The notes under the pieces are model-generated. The model saw only the letters and a program-made list of their open reading frames with translations, made no database searches and was not told the origin of the DNA. 20,716 nt of DNA, taken from Deltaproteobacteria bacterium (GTDB lineage: Bacteria; Desulfobacterota; DSM-4660; Desulfatiglandales; HGW-15). The stretch lies in NCBI GenBank assembly GCA_024641835.1, contig JAHECH010000006.1, positions 1 to 20,716 on the forward strand. Direction: 5' to 3'. This document shows positions 1 to 7,400 of this stretch, one piece after another; position 1 is the first letter of the stretch, and each line of letters begins with the position of its first letter. Both the position numbers and the translations under genes were made by a program.

Positions 1-187
1 TTAAGGAACCGGCCTTCTTGATGCCGAGACTGCCAAGGCCGATAATTTGCCCCACATCCCGTCCCACGGCGGGATGGTTCGGCCGTTCAAACGCAGCAGC
101 AAGGCTGACCTCCTTACTTTGCTGGAGCACGTGAATAATCCGACCTCCCATCCTTCCTGCCGCACCCGCCACGATAGCTCGCACCAT
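1..187 (-). CDS. dapB: 4-hydroxy-tetrahydrodipicolinate reductase, N-terminal part (cut by window edge)
   Basis: DapB reduces the DapA product with NAD(P)H in the diaminopimelate/lysine pathway, in the cytoplasm. Only the first 62 codons are present and the frame stays open to the left edge. The translation begins MVRAIVAGAAGRMG, with the glycine-rich dinucleotide-binding motif GAAGRMG at residues 8-14, the hallmark of the DapB Rossmann fold. It continues through AAAFERPNHPAVGRDVG, a typical DapB stretch. The ATG at 185-187 follows a GGAGAAAGG ribosome binding site. A longer frame starting at 204 is in a different register and lacks the motif, so it is a shadow. The gene lies downstream of dapA on the same strand, but a 362-nt repeat-filled gap separates them, so dapB could be transcribed with dapA or separately. 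Confidence 0.9.
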   Translation of the reverse strand, partial: MVRAIVAGAAGRMGGRIIHVLQQSKEVSLAAAFERPNHPAVGRDVGQIIGLGSLGIKKAGSL

Positions 188-243
188 GGTCCTTTCTCCA
201 TCAACGAGACAATAAATCACCCCGTATCTCTAAAAACCCTTTT

Positions 244-518
244 ATCACGAAAGCACGAAATTCAGAGAACACGAAAGAATACATTTTTCTTCCATCGTTA
301 TTGATGCGTTAGCAAAAAGTCATCAAAGCCGTCACCCCGGCGAATCCCGGATCGGGGTCCGGGACAGGCGCCGGGGTCCAGAAGTGCTCGTTCTTCCTGG
401 ATTCCGGCTTTCGCCGGAGTGACGAAAAAGGACGCTTTCTGACTTTTTACGAGACCATCGTTATTCGTTTTCAGCAAGAGATCCGTTTCATGTTCTCTTT
501 TTTCCGTGTTTTCGTGAT
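244..518. repeat. Outer inverted repeat, interrupted by the inner element
   Basis: ATCACGAAAGCACGAAA at 244-260 is mirrored by TTTCCGTGTTTTCGTGAT at 501-518. The similarity continues inward: AGAGAACACGAAA on the left matches the reverse complement AGAGAACATGAAA on the right, so the arms are about 35 bp. If the inner element (303-454) and one copy of the 11-bp direct repeat are removed, the arms become a compact palindrome of about 110 bp. That fits an older repeat that was later hit by the inner element. Confidence 0.6.
303..454. mobile_element. MITE-like palindromic element (VTPAKAGIQ-type repeat)
   Basis: The element is flanked by an exact 11-bp direct repeat, CCATCGTTATT at 292-302 and again at 455-465, which looks like a target-site duplication. 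Its ends are imperfect terminal inverted repeats: AAAAAGTCA at 314-322 faces TGACTTTTT at 440-448. Inside these, GTCACCCCGGCGA at 331-343 faces TCGCCGGAGTGAC at 411-423, with one mismatch. The core (CCGGCTTTCGCCGGAGTGACG) is the dispersed repeat often mistranslated as VTPAKAGIQ in many bacterial genomes. It has no transposase and would need one supplied in trans. The RNA could fold into a long hairpin between dapA and dapB and so affect transcript stability or read-through. Confidence 0.7.
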
Positions 519-549
519 CCATCTTTCTGTGCCTTCCACACTCTCATTG

Positions 550-1425
550 TCATTTCATCAGCCCGTAGTCATTAAGGGCCTTCTTGAGTCTATCCAGATT
601 TGCAGCCGCCATGGGGCAAAGGGGCAGCCGCATCTCTCCATCGATCTTTCCCATGAGCGCTAGAGCCGTTTTCACAGGAATCGGATTTGTCTCGTAAAAC
701 ATGGCCTGACACAAGGGAAGCAGTTTGTAGAAAAGTCCTTTTGCCTTATCCGGCTGGCCGTTTTCCCATGCTTCTATCATCTGGGCCGTGTCCTTGGGTA
801 CGATATTAGCAACGACTGAGACGACCCCTTTCCCTCCAATCGCCAGCACTGGCAAGGTTAGATTGTCATCCCCGGAGAGCAGGGTAATGTTGTCCCCTGC
901 TAACCGTACGATTTCCGCCATCTGCCCCAGGTCTCCTGAGGCCTCCTTGATGGCCACCACTTCCGGTAATTCTGCAAGGCGGGCCACTGTCGCGGGGAGC
1001 ATGTTCACACTCGTCCTTCCTGGAACATTGTAGAGAACTTGGGGCAGCGGTACCGCCTTGGCCACTGCCTTGAAGTGCTGGTAGAGACCCTCCTGGGTCG
1101 GCTTGTTATAGTAAGGGGTGACCTGCAGGGTGGCGTCAGCGCCAGTTTTCCTGGCATGTTCCGTGAGCTCGATTGCTTCTCTCGTGCTGTTGCCGCCGGT
1201 GCCGGCGATCACTGGAACTCTCTTCCTGACAGCTTCCACAGCGATATCGATGGCTCGGTTGTGTTCTTCCATGCTGAGCGTTGCTGACTCCCCCGTACTT
1301 CCGCAGGGGACAATGGCGCTCGTGCCGTTCTGGATCTGGAATTCTATCAAGTCCCGAAAGGTTTTTTCGTCGACTTTACCATTTCTGAAAGGTGTTACGA
1401 TGGCCACGATAGATCCCTTGAACAT
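550..1425 (-). CDS. dapA: 4-hydroxy-tetrahydrodipicolinate synthase
   Basis: DapA condenses pyruvate with aspartate semialdehyde, the first committed step to diaminopimelate and lysine. The 291-residue length matches the family (E. coli 292). Visible features are the N-terminal GSIVAIVTPF, the substrate-binding STGES at 43-47, PYYNKPTQEGLYQHF at 104-118, the proton-relay tyrosine Y132 in LYNVPGRT, R137, and the Schiff-base lysine K160 in AIKEASGD. The protein is expected to be a cytoplasmic tetramer. The ATG at 1423-1425 follows a strong GGAGGG ribosome binding site. The gene lies about 200 nt downstream of lysA and upstream of dapB on the same strand. I saw no lysine riboswitch, so allosteric feedback by lysine is possible but cannot be judged from sequence alone. 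Confidence 0.98.
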   Translation of the reverse strand: MFKGSIVAIVTPFRNGKVDEKTFRDLIEFQIQNGTSAIVPCGSTGESATLSMEEHNRAIDIAVEAVRKRVPVIAGTGGNSTREAIELTEHARKTGADATLQVTPYYNKPTQEGLYQHFKAVAKAVPLPQVLYNVPGRTSVNMLPATVARLAELPEVVAIKEASGDLGQMAEIVRLAGDNITLLSGDDNLTLPVLAIGGKGVVSVVANIVPKDTAQMIEAWENGQPDKAKGLFYKLLPLCQAMFYETNPIPVKTALALMGKIDGEMRLPLCPMAAANLDRLKKALNDYGLMK

Positions 1426-1452
1426 AAGACCCTCCTCTCCTGGTTAAAGATG

Positions 1453-1474
1453 GAGACCCCGAATTCGGAGTCTC
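1453..1474. other. Imperfect palindrome between lysA and dapA
   Basis: The 22-bp stretch 1453-1474 is nearly self-complementary around a central GAATTC, with outer GAGA/TCTC arms and one mismatch pair. It lies in the 196-nt gap after lysA. A T-run does not follow on the minus strand, so it is not a canonical terminator. It could be a weak hairpin or an operator. The rest of this gap shows nothing recognisable apart from the dapA ribosome binding site. Confidence 0.3.
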
Positions 1475-1621
1475 ACTCGGGATGGTTCTATGACGTCCGC
1501 ATTTCCTGCTCTGAATCACTCTTCTGATGCGCTACGACAGGAATGAAGTTTCTCCCTCCCCCCTTGGAAACGAGATTTGGAATACCCTTATGACACAGGA
1601 TTCATAAGGAGTTTACCTAGC

Positions 1622-2890
1622 TCATAGGACGGTTTTGACCAGGAAGTCCGGAATCTCCTCCCCTTTCACCAGATCATCAACCGTTTCCCTCGCCCTGATC
1701 AGGTAGTATTCATTCCCCTTGACCATCACTTCCGCTACGCGCGGCCTGGAGTTGTAATTGGAGGACATGCTGAAACCGTATGCGCCGGCACTCATGACAG
1801 CCATTAGTTCTCCGGGGTCGAACCTTTCCATTTCTCTGTCCTTGGCCAGGAAATCACTCGACTCGCAAATGGGCCCTACAACGTCCGCCTTGACCTTTCG
1901 ACGCATGCGTCGCTCCACAGGCTGAATGCCGTGGAACGATCCGTAAAGGCTTGGTCTGATGAGGTCGTTCATGGCAGCGTCGACGATGACGAAAGTCTTG
2001 TCCTCCGTCACCTTGGCGTAGAGAACCTTCGTGATCAGTATCCCCGCATTGCCCACGATCACCCGGCCCGGCTCAAGGATGACGGTGAGATCCTTCATGT
2101 CCAGCTCCGCCTTGATGGCCTTCGCATATTCCCTCGGATGGGGCGGCTCTTCCTTGTCATAGGTGATTCCCAAGCCGCCACCCAGGTCAAGGTATTGAAC
2201 GTGAATTCCCGCTTCCCGAAGTATTCTTATCAGGTTCTTGAGCTTTTTCAAAGAATCCACAAAGGGGCTCAGTTTGGTGAGTTGCGAGCCGATGTGACAC
2301 GATACTCCCAGTATGGTCAGGTTGCTCAGCCCTGCGGCCGCTGTGTAGTCTTCCAACGCTCTGTTGATATCGATTCCGAATTTGTTCTCCTTCAGCCCTG
2401 TGGAAATGTAGGGATGGGTTTGAGGGTCGATGTCCGGATTCACCCTGATGCTCAGGCCAGCCTTCTTCCCAAGTCTCCTCGCAATCTCGTTAAGCAGAAA
2501 AATTTCCTGGGATGACTCAGCGTTGAACATCAGAATGTTGGACTGGAGGGCGTACTCCATGTCTTCAGCCCTTTTGCCCACGCCTGAATAAACAATTCTC
2601 TTTGGGTCAACCCCTGCTTTCAAAGCCCGGAAGAGTTCTCCTCCCGAAACAATGTCCACCCCCCCGCCCTCGTTGTAGAACAACCTCAGGATGGACAGGT
2701 TGGAATTGGATTTCATGGAAAAGCAGGTCAGATGATTGACGTCGCCAAAGGCATCATCAAAAGCCCTGAAATGCTGTCTCAACGTGGCATGGGAATAGAG
2801 ATAGAAGGGAGTCCCCACATTTTCGGCTATCTGTTTAACAGGTACCTCTTCGCAAAACAGCTCACTATTTTTGTATTGGAAATGATGCAT
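1622..2890 (-). CDS. lysA: Diaminopimelate decarboxylase
   Basis: LysA is a PLP enzyme that decarboxylates meso-diaminopimelate to L-lysine, the last step of the pathway. The 422 residues match the family length. The alanine-racemase-like barrel comes first, with the PLP lysine K60 in CFSMKSNSN, H199 in CHIGSQ, the glycine-rich phosphate-binding LDLGGGLG at 235-242, and EPGR at 273-276. The C-terminal beta domain carries the active-site C342 in GPICESSDFL and Y371 in GAYGFSMSSNYN. The start ATG at 2888-2890 is the first possible start after an in-frame stop. A GGAGGG lies about 28 nt upstream, which is too far to be a normal ribosome binding site, so translation may be partly coupled to the lipoprotein gene 32 nt upstream. 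Confidence 0.98.
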   Translation of the reverse strand: MHHFQYKNSELFCEEVPVKQIAENVGTPFYLYSHATLRQHFRAFDDAFGDVNHLTCFSMKSNSNLSILRLFYNEGGGVDIVSGGELFRALKAGVDPKRIVYSGVGKRAEDMEYALQSNILMFNAESSQEIFLLNEIARRLGKKAGLSIRVNPDIDPQTHPYISTGLKENKFGIDINRALEDYTAAAGLSNLTILGVSCHIGSQLTKLSPFVDSLKKLKNLIRILREAGIHVQYLDLGGGLGITYDKEEPPHPREYAKAIKAELDMKDLTVILEPGRVIVGNAGILITKVLYAKVTEDKTFVIVDAAMNDLIRPSLYGSFHGIQPVERRMRRKVKADVVGPICESSDFLAKDREMERFDPGELMAVMSAGAYGFSMSSNYNSRPRVAEVMVKGNEYYLIRARETVDDLVKGEEIPDFLVKTVL

Positions 2891-2922
2891 GGGAAACGCT
2901 TTTAACTACCTAAAGTGCCCTC

Positions 2923-3360
2923 CTACTTCACCTCCACCCTCACATCATTGGAGGGTGGCCCCAGGACCTCTTTCGGCCCCACGAGACTCACTCTGAAAAA
3001 ATAGATCTGCCCGGGGGTAATCGCATCAATCTTACAGAAGAACTTGCCGTCCTTCGCGACCTCCGGCCCAAAGGAATAATAGCCCTGATACTCGATCGGA
3101 CATCCGTCACAGGGGGCATTATCGGGTGAATATTGAGCAAAGTACACTCTACAGCCCGTCAAGTTCTCCGTGTCCCTCTGTGCCATTTGGGTTTTTCCTT
3201 TCAGGATAGCGTACCCTTCTTCGCCTTCAGCCTCCAAAGACGACACTTTCGCATCAAAGCTCTTCTGAGCCAAAAAGGGTGGTGCCTTCTTTCCGCAAGA
3301 CGGAACCATCAGGAGAAGTCCCAGAGCAACGACGAAACTGAGGTGCCGACCGCCGTTCAA
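2923..3360 (-). CDS. Small lipoprotein between argH and lysA (LptM-like position, FN3-like body)
   Basis: From the chosen TTG start (3358-3360) the product is 145 residues. It has a short basic N-region (NGGRH), a hydrophobic core (LSFVVALGLLLMV) and a lipobox VPSC with the acylated cysteine at residue 22, followed by GKKAPPFLA. The TTG overlaps the argH stop by two bases and has GGAGG 10 nt upstream. Longer frames starting inside argH would bury the signal peptide. The C-terminal part ends with an YFFRV...GPPSNDVRVEV pattern resembling the last strands of a fibronectin type III domain. Four further cysteines (GC, CDGC, FC) could form disulfides outside the cytoplasm. In gammaproteobacteria the small lipoprotein LptM/YifL, with a similar CGxKxP start, sits next to dapF/lysA genes. 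Shared position and lipobox neighbourhood are suggestive, but homology is unproven. Confidence 0.82.
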   Translation of the reverse strand: MNGGRHLSFVVALGLLLMVPSCGKKAPPFLAQKSFDAKVSSLEAEGEEGYAILKGKTQMAQRDTENLTGCRVYFAQYSPDNAPCDGCPIEYQGYYSFGPEVAKDGKFFCKIDAITPGQIYFFRVSLVGPKEVLGPPSNDVRVEVK

Positions 3361-4736
3361 GAGCCCAGTTCCTCCCACGCCTTTACGATGCTTTTTCGCA
3401 CCATATCGGGCCCCGTCCCGCCAGGAATGTTCCTTCTGGTGACACAAAAGGAGGGCTCAAGCCACTGATAGACATCCTTTTCGATCTGTCGCGCGAAGCC
3501 TTTCATTTCCTTGAGAGTAAGTTGCCCCAATTCCTTGTTCTGGTCTATCGCATGCAGGACCATCTTCCCTGCGGTCTCGTGGGCCTTACGGAAGGTCATC
3601 CCCTTTCTCACCAGGTAGTCCGCTAGATCAGTGGCCACCAGGTACCCCTTGTCGACCGCCTTCCTCATCACCTCCTTGTCAAAAGAGACTTCTTTCAGGA
3701 CTCTCGCCATCACCATCAGGCATTGCTCCACGGTGTCCACGGTGTCAAAAAGGGGTTCTTTGTCCTCCTGGAGATCCTTGTTGTAGGTCAGTGGCAGACC
3801 TTTCATGGTCGTCAGAAGGGCCATGAGATGTCCGTAGACACGCCCAGTTTTACCCCTCACCAGTTCGGGCACATCCGGGTTCTTTTTCTGAGGCATGATG
3901 CTGCTTCCTGTGCAGAAAGCATCCGGCAGGATGACGAAATCGAACTCCTTGGAGGACCAGATCACCATTTCCTCGCCGAGACGGCTTAGATGCATCATGA
4001 GCACCGCTGAGGCGAAAAGGAATTCCAGTACAAAATCCCTGTCACTGACAGCATCCATGCTGTTATTAGAGATCTCCTCAAAACCCAGTTCCTTCGCCAC
4101 CATCTCCCGATCAAGAGGAAACGTGGAACCTGCGAGGGCGGCGCTGCCAAGAGGCATGATGTTCACCCTCTTGTGGCTCTCCAGAAACCTCTGCCTGTCC
4201 CTTTTCAACATCTCGTAGTAAGCGAGGAGGTGATGGGACAAAAGAATCGGCTGAGCGCGCTGAAGGTGCGTATAGCCGGGCGCGATGAGATCTATATGCT
4301 TTTCCGCCAGGATGACTAAGACCCCCTGCATTTCTTTGATCAGGGAAGCCACCCTGTGAATCGCATCTTTTACAAACATGCGGACGTCAAGAGCCACCTG
4401 ATCATTCCGGCTTCTACCGGTATGGAGCTTCTCTCCGACCGCGCCCACCTTTTCTATGAGCGCTTTTTCGACAAGGGTGTGAATGTCTTCATGTCCTTTG
4501 TCGAAAGCATAATCACCCCTTTCCATTTCTCTCTTGATTTCTCCGAGGGCGTCTATAATCAGGGAACCCTCTTCCTTTGAGATGATTCCCTGCTCGCCGA
4601 GCATGCGACAGTGGGCGATACTTCCCTCGATATCTTGAGCATAGAGGCGCTGATCAAATGGAAGAGAGGCGTTGAAGCGGTCTACGACCTCATCGATGGT
4701 TTCCTTGAAACGCCCTCCCCAAGTCTTTTGAGACAT
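3357..4736 (-). CDS. argH: Argininosuccinate lyase
   Basis: ArgH splits argininosuccinate into arginine and fumarate, the last step of arginine synthesis. The product from the chosen start is 459 residues, normal for this homotetrameric family. It begins MSQKTWGGRF, the usual opening. Family motifs in order are LHTGRSRND at 104-112, GYTHLQRAQP at 154-163 with the catalytic-region H157, and the fumarase/lyase signature GSSIMPQKKNP at 277-287, containing the catalytic serine loop. An ATG five codons upstream (4751) is also possible, but the inner ATG has a GAGGA ribosome binding site at good spacing and fits the family better. The gene follows argG closely, and its stop overlaps the start of the lipoprotein gene. 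Confidence 0.97.
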   Translation of the reverse strand: MSQKTWGGRFKETIDEVVDRFNASLPFDQRLYAQDIEGSIAHCRMLGEQGIISKEEGSLIIDALGEIKREMERGDYAFDKGHEDIHTLVEKALIEKVGAVGEKLHTGRSRNDQVALDVRMFVKDAIHRVASLIKEMQGVLVILAEKHIDLIAPGYTHLQRAQPILLSHHLLAYYEMLKRDRQRFLESHKRVNIMPLGSAALAGSTFPLDREMVAKELGFEEISNNSMDAVSDRDFVLEFLFASAVLMMHLSRLGEEMVIWSSKEFDFVILPDAFCTGSSIMPQKKNPDVPELVRGKTGRVYGHLMALLTTMKGLPLTYNKDLQEDKEPLFDTVDTVEQCLMVMARVLKEVSFDKEVMRKAVDKGYLVATDLADYLVRKGMTFRKAHETAGKMVLHAIDQNKELGQLTLKEMKGFARQIEKDVYQWLEPSFCVTRRNIPGGTGPDMVRKSIVKAWEELGS

Positions 4737-4766
4737 CTTCTTTTTCCTCATAGCAACTGATTCTCC

Positions 4767-5975
4767 TCACTGCTTCCTTCCAAGGAGCGTTGCTATCTTG
4801 AGCCTGAGCGCACTCAGCCTGATGAACCCTTCAGCGTCTTTCTGGTTATAGACCTCGTCTTCTTCAAATGTGGCGAAGCCGGGATGATACAGGGATAAAT
4901 CAGATTTCCTTCCCACTGCGATGCAATTGCCTCTGTACAGCTTCAGCCTCACCACTCCCGTGACGTTTTTCTGGGCTTCATCCATGAGTGCTTGAAGCAT
5001 CCGCCTCTCAGGAGAAAACCAGTAACCATAGTAGATCATCTCCGCATAGCGGGGAATGAGTCCATCCCGAAGATGCATGACTTCGCGGTCCATGGTGATG
5101 GATTCCATGGCCTGGTGAGCGATTCTAAGGATCGTTCCCCCTGGCGTCTCATAGACGCCTCTTGACTTCATCCCCACGTACCGGTTCTCTACAATGTCCA
5201 CCCTCCCTATGGCATTTGCTCCCCCGAGGTCATTCAGACGGGCCAGCAACCTCGCTGGAGACATGGGTTCACCATTCAAAGCAGTGGCGTTGCCCTCCTT
5301 GAACTCAATCTCCACATAGGTGGGATGGTCGGGGGCATCCTCCGGGGCTACGGTGAGGACGAACATATCCTTCGGAGGCTCCTTCCATGTGTCCTCCAGG
5401 ATCCCGCCTTCGAAACTGATGTGCAAAAGATTCCGGTCGATGGAATAGGGTTTTTCTTTCGACACAGGGACAGGGATATTTCTCGACTTCGCGTACTTTG
5501 TCAGATCCTCCCTTCCTTTGAAATCCCAAATCTTCCACGGCGCTATAATCTTCAAATCAGGCGCCAGAGCCATGTAAGCGATCTCGAACCGCACTTGGTC
5601 ATTGCCTTTTCCCGTAGCACCGTGGCTCACGGCGTTGGCCCCCGTTTTTCTCGCAGCCTCCACCTGCCTCATGGCGATGAGCGGTCTGGCCAAAGAGGTG
5701 CCCAGAAGATACCCTGACTCGTAGACCGCATTTGCTCGGATGGCAGGCCATACGAATTCTCGAGCAAAATCCTCCTTGAGATCCTCGATGATCACCCGCT
5801 CGGCACCCGTTTTAGTCGCTTTTTCCCGTACCTCATTCAGTTCCTCACCTTGCCCAAGATCGGCTGCAAAAGCGACCACGGGGCATTGATATTTCTCCTG
5901 AAGCCAAGAAAGAATCACAGATGTATCCAGCCCACCTGAATAGGCCAGGACTATCCTCTCAAGCTTATCGCCCAA
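4767..5975 (-). CDS. argG: Argininosuccinate synthase
   Basis: ArgG joins citrulline and aspartate using ATP to make argininosuccinate. The product is 402 residues, matching the bacterial type 1 family. The PP-loop ATP-binding motif AYSGGLDTS is at 11-19, AADLGQGEE at 37-45, HGATGKGNDQVRFE at 118-131, and YSIDRNL at 177-183. No ATG lies in a sensible position. Two in-frame TTG codons are candidates, at 5979-5981 and 5973-5975. AGGAGG lies only 3 nt before the first but 9 nt before the second, so I chose the second; the difference is two residues. The start is about 15 nt after the argD stop, pointing to co-transcription. argF, which often lies between argD and argG in related bacteria, is absent here. 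Confidence 0.97.
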   Translation of the reverse strand: MGDKLERIVLAYSGGLDTSVILSWLQEKYQCPVVAFAADLGQGEELNEVREKATKTGAERVIIEDLKEDFAREFVWPAIRANAVYESGYLLGTSLARPLIAMRQVEAARKTGANAVSHGATGKGNDQVRFEIAYMALAPDLKIIAPWKIWDFKGREDLTKYAKSRNIPVPVSKEKPYSIDRNLLHISFEGGILEDTWKEPPKDMFVLTVAPEDAPDHPTYVEIEFKEGNATALNGEPMSPARLLARLNDLGGANAIGRVDIVENRYVGMKSRGVYETPGGTILRIAHQAMESITMDREVMHLRDGLIPRYAEMIYYGYWFSPERRMLQALMDEAQKNVTGVVRLKLYRGNCIAVGRKSDLSLYHPGFATFEEDEVYNQKDAEGFIRLSALRLKIATLLGRKQ

Positions 5976-5990
5976 TCTCAAATTCCTCCT

Positions 5991-7184
5991 TCATTTCAGT
6001 TCCTCATCAAGGACATGGATGAGAGCATCGATTTCCTCTTTGCTCACAATCAGCGGGGGGACAAAACGAAGGACCTTATCCTGAGCGCAGTTGATCAGGA
6101 AGCCCCTCTCCAAACATGCCTCTACGATGGGCGCTCCAGGTTGCTCGAGTTCCACCCCGACCATGAGCCCGAGGCCCCTTATCTCTTTGATGACGGGATG
6201 CTTCGCTTTGAGGTTTTCCAACTCACTTCGGAAATATTCTCCCATGCTGCGGCAATGAGCAAGCCATCCATCGTTCAGGAGGCTCGTCAGAACGGCCTTC
6301 GCCACAGCCGTGACGAGAGGTGTCCCTCCAAAGGTAGTGGCATGGCTTCCGGGTCCAAAGGCGCTGCTCAGCTCCTCTACGCTGAGCATGGCGCCAATGG
6401 GAAGTCCATTTCCCAGTGCCTTCGCAAGGCTCATGATGTGGGGTGTGATGCCATAATGCTCATGGGCGAACAGCTTCCCTGTGCGGCCCATGCCGGTTTG
6501 GACTTCATCGAAGATGAGGAGCAGGCCCTTTTCCTGACATAGCTCTTTTACCCCCTGGAGATAGTCTGGCTGGGGACAGACAACACCCCCCTCTCCCTGA
6601 ATAGGCTCGAGCATCACAGCGCAGACAGAGTCATCCACTGCCTCTTCCAAACCGGAGAGATCATTGAATGGGACGAATTTGAAGCCTTCCAACAGAGGAT
6701 CATACCCTGTTTGAATCTTGGCCTGGCCTGTTGCGGAGAGGGTGGCCATGGTTCGGCCGTGGAAAGAGCCTTTCATGCTGATGATCGTATGTCTCCCGGG
6801 GCCGTATTTCTCTCTGGAATATCGCCTGGCGAGCTTGATAGCCGCCTCATTCGCCTCTGCACCGCTGTTGCAGAAAAAAACACGGTCCGCAAAGGAGTTT
6901 CCCACCAGGAGCTGCGCGAGTTCCACCTGCGGCTTCGTGTAAAACAAGTTGGACACATGGACCAGCCTTCTGGATTGATCTTCCAGCGCCCTGCTGACAA
7001 CAGGAGAACTGTGGCCGAGGGCACAGACGGCGATGCCGCCCACAAAGTCGAGGTATTGCTTCCCGTCTTCGTCCCACACACGGCACCCTTCCCCTCTGAC
7101 CAGGACCAGGTGCGACCGCTTGTAGGTGGGGAAAAGATACTTGTCGGCGAGGTCCATTGTGGTTTTTGATGCTGATGAGTTCAT
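5991..7184 (-). CDS. argD: Acetylornithine aminotransferase
   Basis: ArgD is a class III PLP aminotransferase that converts N-acetylglutamate semialdehyde to N-acetylornithine with glutamate as amino donor. Some members also act as succinyldiaminopimelate aminotransferase, which could link this gene to the adjacent dap genes. From the chosen start it is 397 residues. Motifs are NSGAEANE at 106-113, FHGRT at 141-145, the cofactor aspartate D226 in FDEVQTG, and the PLP lysine K255 in SLAKALGNGLPIGAM. The frame extends 32 codons upstream to 7280, but that extension is lysine-rich and unlike the family. The ATG at 7182-7184 has GGGTGAT just upstream, matching the 3' part of the Shine-Dalgarno consensus. 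Starts at 7280 or 7223 cannot be fully excluded. Confidence 0.95.
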   Translation of the reverse strand: MNSSASKTTMDLADKYLFPTYKRSHLVLVRGEGCRVWDEDGKQYLDFVGGIAVCALGHSSPVVSRALEDQSRRLVHVSNLFYTKPQVELAQLLVGNSFADRVFFCNSGAEANEAAIKLARRYSREKYGPGRHTIISMKGSFHGRTMATLSATGQAKIQTGYDPLLEGFKFVPFNDLSGLEEAVDDSVCAVMLEPIQGEGGVVCPQPDYLQGVKELCQEKGLLLIFDEVQTGMGRTGKLFAHEHYGITPHIMSLAKALGNGLPIGAMLSVEELSSAFGPGSHATTFGGTPLVTAVAKAVLTSLLNDGWLAHCRSMGEYFRSELENLKAKHPVIKEIRGLGLMVGVELEQPGAPIVEACLERGFLINCAQDKVLRFVPPLIVSKEEIDALIHVLDEELK

Positions 7185-7289
7185 AACATCACCCGTACAT
7201 TCGGCATTCTTGTCGTTGGGCATGGAGCCTTTCTCAACGGTCATTTCCCGTTTTCTCTTGTTCCGTTGGGCCTTCGACATCCGGCGTTG

Positions 7290-7392
7290 GCAAGCGCCCG
7301 TTCTTGCTCATCCGCCGTTCCCTCAAGCAAAGCGCTCCTTAAAGCCCGAAGCGTTGCTCCTCAAACAAAGTGCTCATCGAGCGAAGCGCTCC
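7290..7392. repeat. Cluster of short degenerate repeats between argB and argD
   Basis: On the plus strand, related copies of a roughly 11-14-bp core appear at 7328-7338 (CAAAGCGCTCC), 7347-7360 (CGAAGCGTTGCTCC), 7366-7376 (CAAAGTGCTCA) and 7382-7392 (CGAAGCGCTCC). A weaker fifth copy starts near 7290 (CAAGCGCCCG). Spacing is about 16-19 bp. In the transcript sense each reads (G)GAGC-n-CTT-YG, so the leader of argD carries several GGAG-like motifs. The repeats fill most of the argB-argD gap. The role is unknown. Confidence 0.55.
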
Positions 7393-7400
7393 CTTTTGCG

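Larger units (their letters stand above)
188..549. other. dapA-dapB intergenic region filled with nested repeats
   Basis: This 362-nt stretch contains no believable gene. It is mostly an inverted repeat (244-518) with a second palindromic element inside it, listed separately. The short frames here (for example one reading VTPAKAGIQ) are translations of the repeat. Upstream of dapB there is a ribosome binding site at about 189-199, but I see no convincing -35/-10 pair. Confidence 0.8.

Noticed and set aside
1..204. Minus-strand frame starting MMEKGPWCEL at the left edge
   Set aside because: It is out of register with dapB. The dapB frame starting at 187 has the GAAGRMG motif and a good ribosome binding site.
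298..522. Minus-strand 74-codon frame containing VTPAKAGIQ
   Set aside because: It is a translation of the palindromic repeat, a known source of spurious proteins, and has no independent coding evidence.
1426..1621. Lysine riboswitch or other leader RNA ahead of dapA
   Set aside because: The gap is only 196 nt, and I could find no set of paired helices typical of the lysine riboswitch.
1931..2515. Plus-strand 194-codon frame inside lysA
   Set aside because: It is antisense to a complete LysA with conserved catalytic residues and shows no domain of its own.
7290..7392. CRISPR-like array between argB and argD
   Set aside because: The units are too short and degenerate, spacers are a few bases long, and no cas genes are present.
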